Part shown: in pieces, positions 1 to 8,443 of the stretch
How the letters are laid out: every line of letters begins with the position of its first letter
How positions within the stretch are numbered: position 1 is the first letter of the stretch
From: Streptococcus mitis
Lineage (GTDB): Bacteria > Bacillota > Bacilli > Lactobacillales > Streptococcaceae
NCBI RefSeq assembly: GCF_946190375.1
Contig: NZ_CAMIAF010000008.1
Coordinates: 39,023-103,022, forward strand
Direction of reading: 5' to 3'
DNA length: 64,000 bases
The notes under the pieces: generated by a model
Databases searched by the model: none
What the model was told of the DNA's origin: nothing
Seen by the model: only the letters and a program-made list of their open reading frames with translations
Made by a program: the position numbers and the translations under genes

Positions 1-961
1 CTTTATACGATCTAGCTTTATCCATACGATAAAAGAGCTTTCCAAAATTAGTTAAAACTTCCTCTGGAAATTCCGAACCATTATTCCATATACCTATTTT
101 CAATTCCTTCCCCTCTTGCTCTACCCTAATGTTAATTTTAGGATTCTGTTTATCGGCGTATTCCAGAGCATTTGTTAAAATATTTTGTATTGCACGAATC
201 AGAAGAGATGGATTTATATAATAGTTTTCAGTTCCTTTCACATTTTGTTCAAAAGAAAACTTCATCTGATTTTTTATCAAAAAAGAGACTTCTTTCTCTA
301 ATTCATTTATAAAATCTGAAGAGGAATATTCCACCCAGCCTGTCTCATCATCATAATAGGTTTTAGAATAGTGAATTAATTGATTGAAATAATCTAGTAA
401 CTGTTGACTAGCTCTTTCTATATCTGCTAAGCATTCTTGAGATTGGTCGTTTTCAGTTATCGCCTGCAAAAATTCCACATTCCCCCTAATAATGGTTAAG
501 GGAGTTTTTAAATCATGAGAAGCTGCTGAAACCTGAAACATCAAATCTTCTTTCTGCTGTTTCTCATCAACTATTAATTGTCGAATTCTATCTTGCATCA
601 CAATAATCCGATTTCCTGTCTCACGAAATTCTTTAACCGTTAAACTTTCTGTACATTCCTTCTCCAACCACATACTATTTTCATAAATCAAAGTCATTTC
701 ATAACTCAGTTTTTTCAACAATTTTCCAATGTGATAACTTATTAGAACAATCAATAAAACACAAATATATATCCATGATGACACATTGAAAAAAATTGAT
801 AGAACACCACTATTTTTTAGAGTTTTCCCGTCTTCATTTATTTGTATAGATACTGAAGCTAAGGGAATAAGATAGGCCATTAGTAAGCCAAGACTAAACT
901 GCCAAATAATTCTCCAATAGGTTTCTCGAATTAATTGTCTAAAACTTTTGATTCTACCCAT
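1..961 (-). CDS. Sensor histidine kinase (partial, C-terminus beyond window)
   Basis: Membrane histidine kinase that should phosphorylate the response regulator encoded just upstream. The ATG at 961-959 starts inside the regulator gene (31-base overlap), which indicates translational coupling. The translation shows two hydrophobic segments near the N-terminus separated by a short external loop of about 25-30 residues, then a dimerisation/phosphoacceptor motif SHDLKTPL and an N-box (NILTNALEYA). The window ends around the start of the G-box region, so about 320 residues are present and the last part is missing. The small sensor loop resembles intramembrane-sensing kinases that detect cell-envelope antimicrobials, which fits the neighbouring lantibiotic-type ABC genes. 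The stimulus is inferred only. Confidence 0.88.
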   Translation of the reverse strand, partial: MGRIKSFRQLIRETYWRIIWQFSLGLLMAYLIPLASVSIQINEDGKTLKNSGVLSIFFNVSSWIYICVLLIVLISYHIGKLLKKLSYEMTLIYENSMWLEKECTESLTVKEFRETGNRIIVMQDRIRQLIVDEKQQKEDLMFQVSAASHDLKTPLTIIRGNVEFLQAITENDQSQECLADIERASQQLLDYFNQLIHYSKTYYDDETGWVEYSSSDFINELEKEVSFLIKNQMKFSFEQNVKGTENYYINPSLLIRAIQNILTNALEYADKQNPKINIRVEQEGKELKIGIWNNGSEFPEEVLTNFGKLFYRMDKARSYK

Positions 962-1617
962 TGATATCCTCCACCGTATAAGGTTTTAATTGGATTTAAT
1001 TGATAAGGTTTCAGCTTTTGACGAATTTGATAAATGTACTCTGAAACCGAACGTAAAAGCGCTTCTGAACTTTGTGGATATAGATAATTATAAATTTCCT
1101 CAATAGAATATATTTTACTTGGGTTGCTTGCCAAAAGATTCACTATGTCAAATTCCCTCCTTGTCAGAGCAATCTTATCATCGTTTACAAATAGTTCCTT
1201 ACTATCCGTATATAGTATAAGCTTCCCAATCTTTATTTGATGAACATTTCCTTTAGTCCGTTCTTCACGACGCAAGTGCATTTTAACACGTGCTAAAAGT
1301 TCTTGCATACTAAAGGGCTTCATAATATAATCATCAGCACCTGCATTGATTCCAGCTACTAAGTCTTCATCCATATCCTTGGCAGTTATAAAACAGATAG
1401 GAACAGTTATCTGCTCGCGAATCATCTGACAGATTTCTAAACCACTAACAGGCATCATAATATCTAATAAAATCAAGTCAAATCCTGTAAAATCACAAAG
1501 ATCAATCTCTTCTACCTTATTTCGTATGACTACTTCATATTTTTCATATTCTAGTACTTTTTTTATTAGGCGAAGAATAGCAAGATCATCATCTACCACC
1601 AAAATTTTATAAGCCAT
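931..1617 (-). CDS. OmpR/PhoB-family response regulator
   Basis: A 228-residue regulator. The receiver domain (about residues 1-120) has the acidic pair VVDDD near residue 10, the phospho-accepting Asp in LLLDIMMP near residue 52, and the conserved Lys in MKPFS. The C-terminal half is a winged helix ending in the family-typical TLYGGGYQW. It is followed by its kinase in an overlapping arrangement. RBS AGGAGGG lies 7 bases before the ATG, and a TGCTATAAT extended -10 lies at 1636-1644. It most resembles regulators of lantibiotic immunity or bacitracin-response systems, and the adjacent ABC operon is the likely target. Confidence 0.93.
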   Translation of the reverse strand: MAYKILVVDDDLAILRLIKKVLEYEKYEVVIRNKVEEIDLCDFTGFDLILLDIMMPVSGLEICQMIREQITVPICFITAKDMDEDLVAGINAGADDYIMKPFSMQELLARVKMHLRREERTKGNVHQIKIGKLILYTDSKELFVNDDKIALTRREFDIVNLLASNPSKIYSIEEIYNYLYPQSSEALLRSVSEYIYQIRQKLKPYQLNPIKTLYGGGYQWVESKVLDN

Positions 1618-1635
1618 AACTCGCCCTCCTAACTA

Positions 1636-1644
1636 TATTATAGC
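1636..1644 (-). promoter_or_regulatory. Extended -10 promoter of the two-component operon
   Basis: TGCTATAAT on the minus strand lies 19 bases before the regulator ATG. No convincing -35 is visible. Its position just past the ABC-operon terminator means the regulator and kinase can be transcribed independently. Confidence 0.5.
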
Positions 1645-1654
1645 ACTAACCGAG

Positions 1655-1680
1655 AAAAAGACAGGACATCCCCTGTCTTT
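1655..1680 (-). terminator. Rho-independent terminator of the ABC operon
   Basis: On the minus strand AAAGACAGG pairs with CCTGTCTTT across a 6-base loop and is followed by a T run. It begins at the stop codon of the last permease gene, separating the ABC operon from the regulator/kinase operon. Confidence 0.85.
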
Positions 1681-2416
1681 AGCGTACATTTTTTCCTATA
1701 AGTATCAATGTAGCAAATACAAAAACAATTAATAACCAAACTATTTGTATCCCTAAGCCTTGCCACACTGGATAATAAAGAGACAATGGATAGGTATAAA
1801 AACAATTCATACTAGTTAGTAATGGTAAATTTCTAAAAAAAGAACTGAATTGTAGTAACATTTGTCCCAACCCCAATAAAAGGGATAAACTTATTCCCAG
1901 AATTAAGATAAAAGACTGGGAAATAAATACAAAAATACCACTTAAAAGAGAGAAGGTTAGAATAGAAATACAAGCTGGAAATAGAATTGTTAGAACATGT
2001 TTAATATTACTCAAAAGATTGATATTGTAGTATCCTTGCGCGATTAGTATGCATAATGATATTACAGCGACCAATAGGATAATTTCAATACATAATAGAA
2101 TAGCTAGTTTACAGATTATAAATTTCAAACGATTTGGACATGTAAGAAAACTGGTACGAAGGCTAGAACCTGTAAATTCTTGACCTATAAATAGAACCAC
2201 TAGACTAACGAAACCTGCCTGTCCTAAATAGAGACTTTGCAGTAGCTGTTCCAAAACAAACTGTAGGGTCAACTGGTCTGGCTTACTATTTAAAAAAACA
2301 ACCATCGCTGGAACACACAGTAATAGAGCACCTATAATCAACCAGTGCCAAGGATTCATCATAAACTTGAGATACTCACTTTTAAGTTGCTCTTTCAACT
2401 TATTCACCTCCTCCAA
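1679..2416 (-). CDS. ABC transporter permease, lantibiotic-protection type (second subunit)
   Basis: A 245-residue integral membrane protein with about six hydrophobic segments and no enzymatic motif. It is the distal gene of an ATPase-permease-permease operon, the layout of LanFEG-type immunity exporters and related ABC-2 transporters that remove peptide antibiotics from the membrane. It overlaps the preceding permease gene by 17 bases and ends at a strong terminator. The N-terminus is short and charged (MEEVNKLKEQLKSEYLKF) before the first membrane segment, typical of this family. The substrate cannot be read from the sequence. Confidence 0.8.
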   Translation of the reverse strand: MEEVNKLKEQLKSEYLKFMMNPWHWLIIGALLLCVPAMVVFLNSKPDQLTLQFVLEQLLQSLYLGQAGFVSLVVLFIGQEFTGSSLRTSFLTCPNRLKFIICKLAILLCIEIILLVAVISLCILIAQGYYNINLLSNIKHVLTILFPACISILTFSLLSGIFVFISQSFILILGISLSLLLGLGQMLLQFSSFFRNLPLLTSMNCFYTYPLSLYYPVWQGLGIQIVWLLIVFVFATLILIGKNVR

Positions 2417-3185
2417 TATCTGACTTAAGTAATCGGTAAATTGCTAAAGCCAAGAATAAGAAGTTCCAACAAAGTAAAAGTAAAATATGTTGTAAACTAT
2501 TCTGTTCTAAAATTTGAGGAGATGTAGCAATCAATCCTTGCCCCAATGCAACTGGAAGAAATTTTGCAACCGATATATAGTTTGCTAAGAATGTTCCTAC
2601 ATTGTAGACTTGGGGAAGCAAAAATAATAGAGGAACAATGGCTGTTTTAAATGTCAAAGCCATAATATAGGCCAGTAGTCCCAACAAAGTCCAAGCTATA
2701 CTGGCTAAAAATATATAGAACCAAACTGTTCCATTTAGTGAAAAAAGCAATAAGCCATCTTGTCCTAAAACATAATGTGTCATGTTAATCGTAAGGAATA
2801 TTGATAGAAAGGAAATGAAAAAAGAAAATACAAGCCAAACTAATGTTTTTAAAACTAGGAAAGTACTTCGATTTGTAATAGAGAGGAGGCTTGTACGAAT
2901 AGCAGAGCATTTATACTCCTCGGCTCCGTAAATTGAGCCTAGGATAATCATAATAAAAACACCAAATAAAGTGACATCAAAACCTAAAAATTCAATAGGA
3001 GGTATAGCTTCTGCTAATTCTGGATTTGTCGCTGGTGTAGCATGAATACCAACTGAAACAATCTGAGAAGCACCAATATTTGCTAAGAATGTTTGAAATA
3101 CGAGTATCAAGAATAGTACAATATGAGTAGCTCTCTTATAAAGTAATTTCAATATTTCAGAATGAAGAGAGTAAATAAGTGCCAT
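2400..3185 (-). CDS. ABC transporter permease, lantibiotic-protection type (first subunit)
   Basis: A 261-residue membrane protein with six predicted spans and an external segment between the first two (about residues 38-70). Similar in type to LanE/LanG and BcrB-like ABC-2 permeases. It starts one base after the ATPase stop codon region and overlaps the next permease by 17 bases, so the three products probably assemble as one exporter. The two permeases are related in layout but not obviously duplicates. Function in peptide-antibiotic self-protection or resistance is inferred from operon form and from the two-component genes alongside. Confidence 0.8.
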   Translation of the reverse strand: MALIYSLHSEILKLLYKRATHIVLFLILVFQTFLANIGASQIVSVGIHATPATNPELAEAIPPIEFLGFDVTLFGVFIMIILGSIYGAEEYKCSAIRTSLLSITNRSTFLVLKTLVWLVFSFFISFLSIFLTINMTHYVLGQDGLLLFSLNGTVWFYIFLASIAWTLLGLLAYIMALTFKTAIVPLLFLLPQVYNVGTFLANYISVAKFLPVALGQGLIATSPQILEQNSLQHILLLLCWNFLFLALAIYRLLKSDIGGGE

Positions 3186-3186
3186 G

Positions 3187-3897
3187 TCACTTTCCTCCCT
3201 CTGTTAAACTAAAGAAGACTTCTTCTAGTGAAGAAAGATTTTTCATCACTTCTTGTAAAGTGCCTTTTATAAGAACTTTTCCTTTATTTATGATAACTAC
3301 ATCATCTGTTACTGCTTCCACTTCCGATAATATATGAGATGATAGCAAGACTGTCTTCCCTTCTTGAGCTTGTTTTTTTATAAACTCTCTAAACCACCGA
3401 ATTCCTCTTGGATCCAACCCATTAGTCGGTTCATCCAATATCAGATATTGAGGATTTCCTAATAGAGCTGTTGCAATTCCTAATCGTTGTCCTTCTCCTA
3501 ATGATAATTTCCCAATTTTAGATTTTTTCTTATGGCTAATATCCACCATATCCAAGACTTGCTCAATTCGCTGACTGGATATCCCATTACTAGCAGCAAC
3601 AATTTTCAAATGTTGATAAACAGTCCGATCATCAGGAGCACCTACACTGTCAAATGAAGCTCCTACAGTTTTTAGAGGAAATTTTAATTCCTTATAAGTT
3701 TGATCTCCAATTTTAGTAAGGCCAGATGTTGCTTTGTCTAATCCTAATAAAATACGTAAGGTTGAACTTTTTCCAGCTCCATTTGGACCTAGGAAAGCAG
3801 TCACTCTACCTGCTTTTGCTTCAAAAGAAATATCTTTTAAAATTTGAGTTTGGCCATATGACTTACATAAATTTTTAATAGTAATACTTTGTTCCAT
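3187..3897 (-). CDS. ABC transporter ATP-binding protein, bacitracin/lantibiotic export type
   Basis: A 236-residue ATPase, first gene of the exporter operon. Walker A is GPNGAGKSS (near residue 37), the signature is degenerate (LSLGEGQR instead of LSGGQ), and Walker B is LILDEPTNGLDPRG with the downstream switch His in SSHILSE. This is the pattern of CcmA/BcrA/LanF-type ATPases that drive ABC-2 permeases. The altered signature motif is common in this subfamily. Upstream lies a BOX repeat rather than another gene. Confidence 0.92.
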   Translation of the reverse strand: MEQSITIKNLCKSYGQTQILKDISFEAKAGRVTAFLGPNGAGKSSTLRILLGLDKATSGLTKIGDQTYKELKFPLKTVGASFDSVGAPDDRTVYQHLKIVAASNGISSQRIEQVLDMVDISHKKKSKIGKLSLGEGQRLGIATALLGNPQYLILDEPTNGLDPRGIRWFREFIKKQAQEGKTVLLSSHILSEVEAVTDDVVIINKGKVLIKGTLQEVMKNLSSLEEVFFSLTEGGK

Positions 3898-3994
3898 AGA
3901 TGTTCTCCTATTCTATTTAATATTTCTAAAAGTAACTATATCTTACACATTCATTTTCGGATTTTTTTCAGAATTTCAAGAGTCAAAAGATTTA

Positions 3995-4098
3995 ATACTC
4001 AATGAAAATCAAAGAGCAAACTAGGAAGCTAGCCGTAAGCTGTACTTGAGTACGGTAAGGCGACGCTGACGTGGTTTGAAGAGATTTTCGAAGAGTAT
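3995..4098. repeat. BOX element (short form, boxA-boxC type)
   Basis: About 104 bases running from ATACTCAATGAAAATC to GATTTTCGAAGAGTAT, including the module with GGCGACGCTGACGTGG that the BOX-PCR primer family matches. It lies in the intergenic space between the ABC operon and pflA. BOX repeats are typical of S. pneumoniae and close relatives. Confidence 0.92.
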
Positions 4099-4136
4099 AA
4101 AATTTTGTTTTATTTAATTATATATATTTGTGTAAA

Positions 4137-4168
4137 CTTAAAAGCCCGATGTTTCCATCAGGCTTCTT
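4137..4168 (-). terminator. Terminator of pflA
   Basis: Just past the pflA stop, the minus strand shows AGCCTGATG paired with CATCGGGCT across GAAA, followed by TTTT. Confidence 0.8.
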
Positions 4169-4170
4169 TT

Positions 4171-4965
4171 TTATCCATGTACACGTTTCATATAGTCTTG
4201 ATAACTTTCGGTATCCATGAGTTTTTTAGCGTTCTTGACGCGGTCTGCTGTTGGCGGTTTAACCCCTTCGAGTGAATAAGGAATTCCCAATTCACGCCAT
4301 TTGAACTCACCCATGGTGTGATAAGGTAGAATTTCAAACTTATCAACATTTTTGAGGGTCTTAACGAACTTACCAAGTTCAATCAAGTCATCGTCTCTGT
4401 CTGTTAAGCCCGGAACTAGCACGTGACGAATCCAGACAGGTTTTCCAATATCTGATAGATACTGGGCACAGGCCAGGATGTTTTTATTGGTTTGGCTAGT
4501 GACAATCTTGTGCTGTTCTTCGTTGATTTCCTTGATATCCAAGAGAACCAAGTCAGTGACAGCCATGAGCTTGTCAAACTTTTCAAGGTAACGTGGTTTA
4601 TTACGGAAAGGAAGGGCACAGGTGTCCAAGGTACAGTGGATTCCTTGTTCTTTAGCCTTGGTGAAGAGGGCAATCAGAAAATCAATCTGCAAGAGAGCTT
4701 CTCCTCCACTGACTGTAATACCGCCCTTATTTCCCCAGAAACCACGGTAACGCAAGGCCTCTGTCAAGACATCATCTACCGTTCGTTCACGTGATTTATT
4801 GGACTCCATAGCCCAAGTATCCGGGTTATGGCAATACTGGCAACGCATGTGACAGCCCTGCAAAAAGACAATAAAGCGAATACCAGGTCCATCTACCGAA
4901 CCAAAGCTTTCTGTCGAATGCACCATTCCTGTCACTTGTCCATAATCAATTGTTTCTTCAGACAT
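4171..4965 (-). CDS. pflA: Pyruvate formate-lyase activating enzyme (radical SAM)
   Basis: A 264-residue radical-SAM enzyme that installs the glycyl radical on pyruvate formate-lyase for anaerobic pyruvate cleavage. The CxxxCxxC cluster motif is C38, C42 and C45 (GCHMRCQYCHNPDTW), followed by the GGE motif (VSGGEALLQ) for SAM binding and the family motif near LLDIKEIN. Length fits PflA. It is monocistronic, with its own -10 at 5000-5005, a cre-like site in the leader and a terminator. The substrate enzyme is not in this window. Confidence 0.95.
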   Translation of the reverse strand: MSEETIDYGQVTGMVHSTESFGSVDGPGIRFIVFLQGCHMRCQYCHNPDTWAMESNKSRERTVDDVLTEALRYRGFWGNKGGITVSGGEALLQIDFLIALFTKAKEQGIHCTLDTCALPFRNKPRYLEKFDKLMAVTDLVLLDIKEINEEQHKIVTSQTNKNILACAQYLSDIGKPVWIRHVLVPGLTDRDDDLIELGKFVKTLKNVDKFEILPYHTMGEFKWRELGIPYSLEGVKPPTADRVKNAKKLMDTESYQDYMKRVHG

Positions 4966-4979
4966 ATCGTTACCTTCCT

Positions 4980-4993
4980 TGAAAACGTTTTAT
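4980..4993. promoter_or_regulatory. cre-like catabolite response element before pflA
   Basis: TGAAAACGTTTTAT matches the cre consensus TGWAANCGNTNWCA except at the last two bases. It lies between the -10 and the pflA start, a roadblock position. The same core occurs at the manL promoter (38447-38460). Confidence 0.5.
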
Positions 4994-4999
4994 AGTTTT

Positions 5000-5005
5000 A
5001 TTATA
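5000..5005 (-). promoter_or_regulatory. pflA promoter (-10 TATAAT, extended)
   Basis: TGATATAAT on the minus strand about 35 bases before the ATG. No clear -35. Confidence 0.55.
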
Positions 5006-5090
5006 TCACGACTTGAAGGAAAAACAAGATTTTTGCCTATTTTTTAGAAAGCAATCTGTTTTTCAATTTCATTTTCAATGAATTATCATT

Positions 5091-6341
5091 TTATTCTTCA
5101 AAATCAAAGCCATACAAGGTTGCAAAGTAGTCCTCAGGGCGCTCTGCACGGCGGATTTGGCGGGCTTTACCTTCTTCGGTATAGAGGATTTCCGCAGAAC
5201 GAAGTTTGGCGTTGTACTGGTAGCCCATTGAAAAACCGTGAGCACCTGTATCATGAATTACCAGCAAATCACCGATTTCTGTATAAGGCAGTTCGCGATT
5301 CACTGCAAATTTATCATTGTTTTCACAGAGTGAACCAACCACATCTACCACTTCAGCTGGTCCATCTGGATGGGTCACGTTAGTAATATGATGATAAGCT
5401 CCGTACATAGCTGGACGCATGAGGTTGACTGCTGATGCATCCACACCTAGATAGGTACGGTAGGTTTCCTTCTTATGAGTGACTCTTGTGACCAAAGCAC
5501 CGTGAGGTGCCAACATAAAACGACCCAATTCGGTGAAAATCTTAACCTGACCAAGACCTGCTGGTGTAAGGACCTCTTCATAAACTTTACGAACCCCCTC
5601 ACCAATCAAAGCGATATCATTTGGCTCCTGCTCAGGACGATAGTTGACACCAATACCGCCAGAAAGATTGATAAAGTCTAGCGAAATGCCCAACTTTTCC
5701 TTGATTTCAACAGCCAATTCAAAAAGCTGACGCGCCAACTCTGGATAATAGAGATGGGTCACGGTATTGGATGCTAGGAAGGAGTGAATCCCAAAAGTCT
5801 TGGCTCCTTTTTCCTTCAAGATAGCAAAAGCTTCAAAGAGCTGGTCCTTGGTCATGCCAAACTTGGCTTCTCCAGGATTGTCCATAATGTCTGTCCCCAG
5901 TTCAAAAACGCCTCCAGGATTGTAACGACAAGAAATAATTTCTGGAATGCCTGCTGCACGCTCCAGATGTTCAATATCTTCAAAAGCATCCAAGTTAATG
6001 GTCGCACCTAATTCACGTGCATAGGCATATTCCTTATCTGGCGTGTTGTTTGAAGAGAACATAATCTCAGAACCTGGAAAATTCAGTTTATGACTCATCA
6101 AAAGCTCCACATAACTAGAGCAGTCCACGCCACAACCTTCCTCTTGGAGAATTTTCAAAATAGCTGGAGTTGGAGTAGCCTTAACTGCAAAATATTCCTT
6201 AAAGCCCTTGTTCCATGAAAATGCTTGGTTGACGGCTCTTGCCTTTTCACGAATTCCCTTCTCATCATACAAGTGAAAGGGAGTTGGGAACTCGGCAACA
6301 ATCTTTTCTAAGTCTTCTTTATTGATAAATGGTGTTTTCAT
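5091..6341 (-). CDS. lysA: Diaminopimelate decarboxylase-type PLP enzyme
   Basis: A 416-residue fold-III PLP decarboxylase, expected to convert meso-diaminopimelate to L-lysine. The PLP lysine is K54 in YFAVKATPTP. A glycine-rich phosphate-binding motif (NLSGGIGVNY), HSFLASN, and the C-terminal VVGSLCENND and DTGAHGFSM motifs supply the active-site Cys and Tyr-type residues of the family. Relatives include carboxynorspermidine decarboxylase, but the length and CENND motif fit LysA. It follows purR on the same strand, separated by a hairpin. Confidence 0.88.
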   Translation of the reverse strand: MKTPFINKEDLEKIVAEFPTPFHLYDEKGIREKARAVNQAFSWNKGFKEYFAVKATPTPAILKILQEEGCGVDCSSYVELLMSHKLNFPGSEIMFSSNNTPDKEYAYARELGATINLDAFEDIEHLERAAGIPEIISCRYNPGGVFELGTDIMDNPGEAKFGMTKDQLFEAFAILKEKGAKTFGIHSFLASNTVTHLYYPELARQLFELAVEIKEKLGISLDFINLSGGIGVNYRPEQEPNDIALIGEGVRKVYEEVLTPAGLGQVKIFTELGRFMLAPHGALVTRVTHKKETYRTYLGVDASAVNLMRPAMYGAYHHITNVTHPDGPAEVVDVVGSLCENNDKFAVNRELPYTEIGDLLVIHDTGAHGFSMGYQYNAKLRSAEILYTEEGKARQIRRAERPEDYFATLYGFDFEE

Positions 6342-6368
6342 AAGTTTCCTTCTATTCTATTTGCAAAG

Positions 6369-6396
6369 AAAGGCTGGGACAATTGTTCCAACCTTT
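6369..6396 (-). terminator. Hairpin between purR and lysA
   Basis: On the minus strand AAGGTTGGAACAATTGT pairs with its imperfect complement ending CCAGCCTT, followed by TTTC. Probably a weak terminator or read-through point for purR. Confidence 0.6.
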
Positions 6397-6407
6397 AGTT
6401 CTATCTC

Positions 6408-7235
6408 TTATTTATCTTCGTCAAAGATATTGCCAACCTCAACATCGATGGCTTGGTTCTTGACATCAATATTGGTTACCTTCAAGAGTGACTTGTAATC
6501 AAACTGCTTTTCACGTTCTTCTTGGGCATTATCCGCAAAGACCGCTACACCTGCCAATTCTGAATCAAACTCACGCAAGAGACTAATCATCCCATTGACC
6601 GTTCCGCCACCTTTCAAGAAGTCATCCACAATCAGGACACGGCTACCTGCCTTGAGACTGCGCTTTGAAAGGAACATTTTCTCAATGCGGTCACCACTTG
6701 AACCTGAAACATAGTTGACGCTAACAGTTGAACCTTCGGTAATTTTCAGGTCACGGCGCACAATAACAAAAGGAACATTGAGGACATTGGCAACTGCATT
6801 TGCAAGTGGAACACCCTTAGTCGCTACAGTCATAACTGCATCAATTTTTTGGTCCATAAAGCTCTTAGCAATAATGCGACCAATATTTTTCAAGATAGCT
6901 GGTGTGCTAAGCAAATCAGACAGGTAGATGTAACCACCTGGCAAGATACGATCACTTTCTGACAACTTGGCACGCAAGTCTTCAACCATTTCCTTGGCAT
7001 CATGGCTTGAGATTGATGGTGTGAAAATAACACCACCACCAGCACCAGTTACTGTCTGGATATGACCGATTTCAATTTCCTCAAATGCGCGTTTGATAAT
7101 CACGATATCCTCTGAGATGGATGATTTAGCAGATTCATACTTTTCAGCAAAAGTATTGAGACTAGTTAGTTTATAAGGATTATTAATCAAATAGTTGGAA
7201 ATGACAACCATCCGATCACTTCTTCTTAATTTCAT
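6408..7235 (-). CDS. purR: Pur operon regulator PurR
   Basis: A 275-residue transcription factor. An N-terminal winged helix (about residues 1-70) is joined to a type-I phosphoribosyltransferase-like domain with the PRPP-binding loop VLIVDDFLKGGGTVNGM (near residue 200). In Gram-positive bacteria this protein binds PurBox sites and releases or changes activity with PRPP. A PurBox-like ACGAACATT sits upstream of its own promoter and a second one sits at the purine permease at 36.0 kb. A BOX repeat lies in its leader. Confidence 0.95.
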   Translation of the reverse strand: MKLRRSDRMVVISNYLINNPYKLTSLNTFAEKYESAKSSISEDIVIIKRAFEEIEIGHIQTVTGAGGGVIFTPSISSHDAKEMVEDLRAKLSESDRILPGGYIYLSDLLSTPAILKNIGRIIAKSFMDQKIDAVMTVATKGVPLANAVANVLNVPFVIVRRDLKITEGSTVSVNYVSGSSGDRIEKMFLSKRSLKAGSRVLIVDDFLKGGGTVNGMISLLREFDSELAGVAVFADNAQEEREKQFDYKSLLKVTNIDVKNQAIDVEVGNIFDEDK

Positions 7236-7259
7236 TTCTATTTCCTATTCCATTTTTAT

Positions 7260-7416
7260 TCAAAAAATCAAAAAGCAAACTAGAAAGCTGGTCGCTGACG
7301 ATTCAAAACACTGTTTTGAGGTTGTCGATAGAACTGACAAAGTCTGTAATATAACTACATATATACATACGACAAGGCGATGTTACCCTAGTTTGAAGAG
7401 ATTTTCGAAGAGTATT
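7260..7416. repeat. BOX element with one boxB, degenerate outer end
   Basis: About 157 bases. The inner module CAAAACACTGTTTTGAGGTTG and the conserved end TTTGAAGAGATTTTCGAAGAGTAT are clear, while the opposite end has drifted (TTCAAAAAATCAAAAAGC). It lies between the purR -10 and the purR start codon and so would be part of the purR transcript leader. Confidence 0.85.
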
Positions 7417-7434
7417 AATTTTTATCTTTTACTT

Positions 7435-7440
7435 ATTATA
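7435..7440 (-). promoter_or_regulatory. purR promoter -10
   Basis: TATAAT in the context TGGTATAAT (extended -10) on the minus strand, about 200 bases before the purR ATG. Confidence 0.6.
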
Positions 7441-7454
7441 CCATATTCACATAA

Positions 7455-7467
7455 AAAAACGAACATT
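7455..7467. promoter_or_regulatory. PurBox-like PurR site at purR
   Basis: AAAAACGAACATT matches the PurBox consensus AWWWCCGAACWWT at 12 of 13 positions. It covers the -35 region of the purR promoter, suggesting autoregulation. Confidence 0.55.
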
Positions 7468-7501
7468 CTTGTCCTAAAAAATGCTCATTTTTCTTAAATT
7501 A

Positions 7502-8443
7502 TTAATCTAAATCTGGTTTATAGAAGGAACGATTGTCCATAGCGAAGATTTTATTGGTCATCTCTCCCTTATCCACCAAAGCCAGAGCTGTTGACATCAT
7601 CATCATGCTAGCATCCAGATTATCAATCATATGGATAATCTCTGCTTCCATAATGCGTGGACGGACTGGACTTCCATACTCAAGTAAGCCGTGGTGACTG
7701 AGGATAACGTGACGAAGCAGAACGACTTCTTCCTTGGTATCATCAATGCCGAGTTCCATAACTGTCTTGGTAATTTCGCTATCAATTAGAGCAATATGCC
7801 CAAGGAGATTGCCTCGCACTGTGTACTCGGTCTGGTCTGGTCCCGTCAACTCGATGACTTTAGCTAAGTCATGCAGCATAATCCCTGCATAAAGCAGGCT
7901 CTTATTGAGCTGAGGATAGATTTCGCTAATGGCATCTGCCAAGCGCACCATGGTTGCCGTATGATAGGCCAAGCCCGTTTCAAAGGCATGATGGTTTGTC
8001 TTGGCAGCTGGATAGGAGTAAAATTCCTTATCATACTTGGTGTAGAGCTTTCGGACAATCCGTTGCCAAACAGGATTTTCAATTTTAAAAATCATTTGCG
8101 ACATGTAGTCACGGATTTCCTTGACATCAACTGGTGACTTGACCTTGAAATCAGCTGGGTCATTGGGTTCACCAGGTTGAGGCAGACGGAGAGTAATTTG
8201 GTTAACCTGAGGGGTGTTGTTATAAACTTCTCGGCGTCCTTTCATGTGGACAACCTTACCTGCGGTAAAGGCCTCAATGTTATGAGGTTGGGCATCCCAG
8301 AGTTTCCCTTCAATCTCGCCACTATCATCTTGGAAGGTAAAGGCTAGGTAGTTTTTCCCAGCTCTAGTTTGCCTCAGGTCAGCTGATTTGATTAGGTAAA
8401 AGCCTTCAAACAGCTCATCTTTTTTCATGTGACTAATCTTCAT
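7502..8443 (-). CDS. cbf1: 3'-5' exoribonuclease of the YhaM/Cbf1 family
   Basis: A 313-residue protein with an N-terminal OB-fold (about residues 10-110) and a C-terminal HD domain (motif LHDLAK, with the partner His in ILSHHG). The family degrades RNA and single-stranded DNA 3' to 5', and Cbf1 has roles in small-RNA stability. I chose the ATG at 8443 (MKISHMKKDELFEG) because GAGGAAG sits 5 bases upstream. A longer reading to 8506 would run well into rmuC. It overlaps rmuC by 11 bases, so the two are co-translated. Confidence 0.93.
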   Translation of the reverse strand: MKISHMKKDELFEGFYLIKSADLRQTRAGKNYLAFTFQDDSGEIEGKLWDAQPHNIEAFTAGKVVHMKGRREVYNNTPQVNQITLRLPQPGEPNDPADFKVKSPVDVKEIRDYMSQMIFKIENPVWQRIVRKLYTKYDKEFYSYPAAKTNHHAFETGLAYHTATMVRLADAISEIYPQLNKSLLYAGIMLHDLAKVIELTGPDQTEYTVRGNLLGHIALIDSEITKTVMELGIDDTKEEVVLLRHVILSHHGLLEYGSPVRPRIMEAEIIHMIDNLDASMMMMSTALALVDKGEMTNKIFAMDNRSFYKPDLD

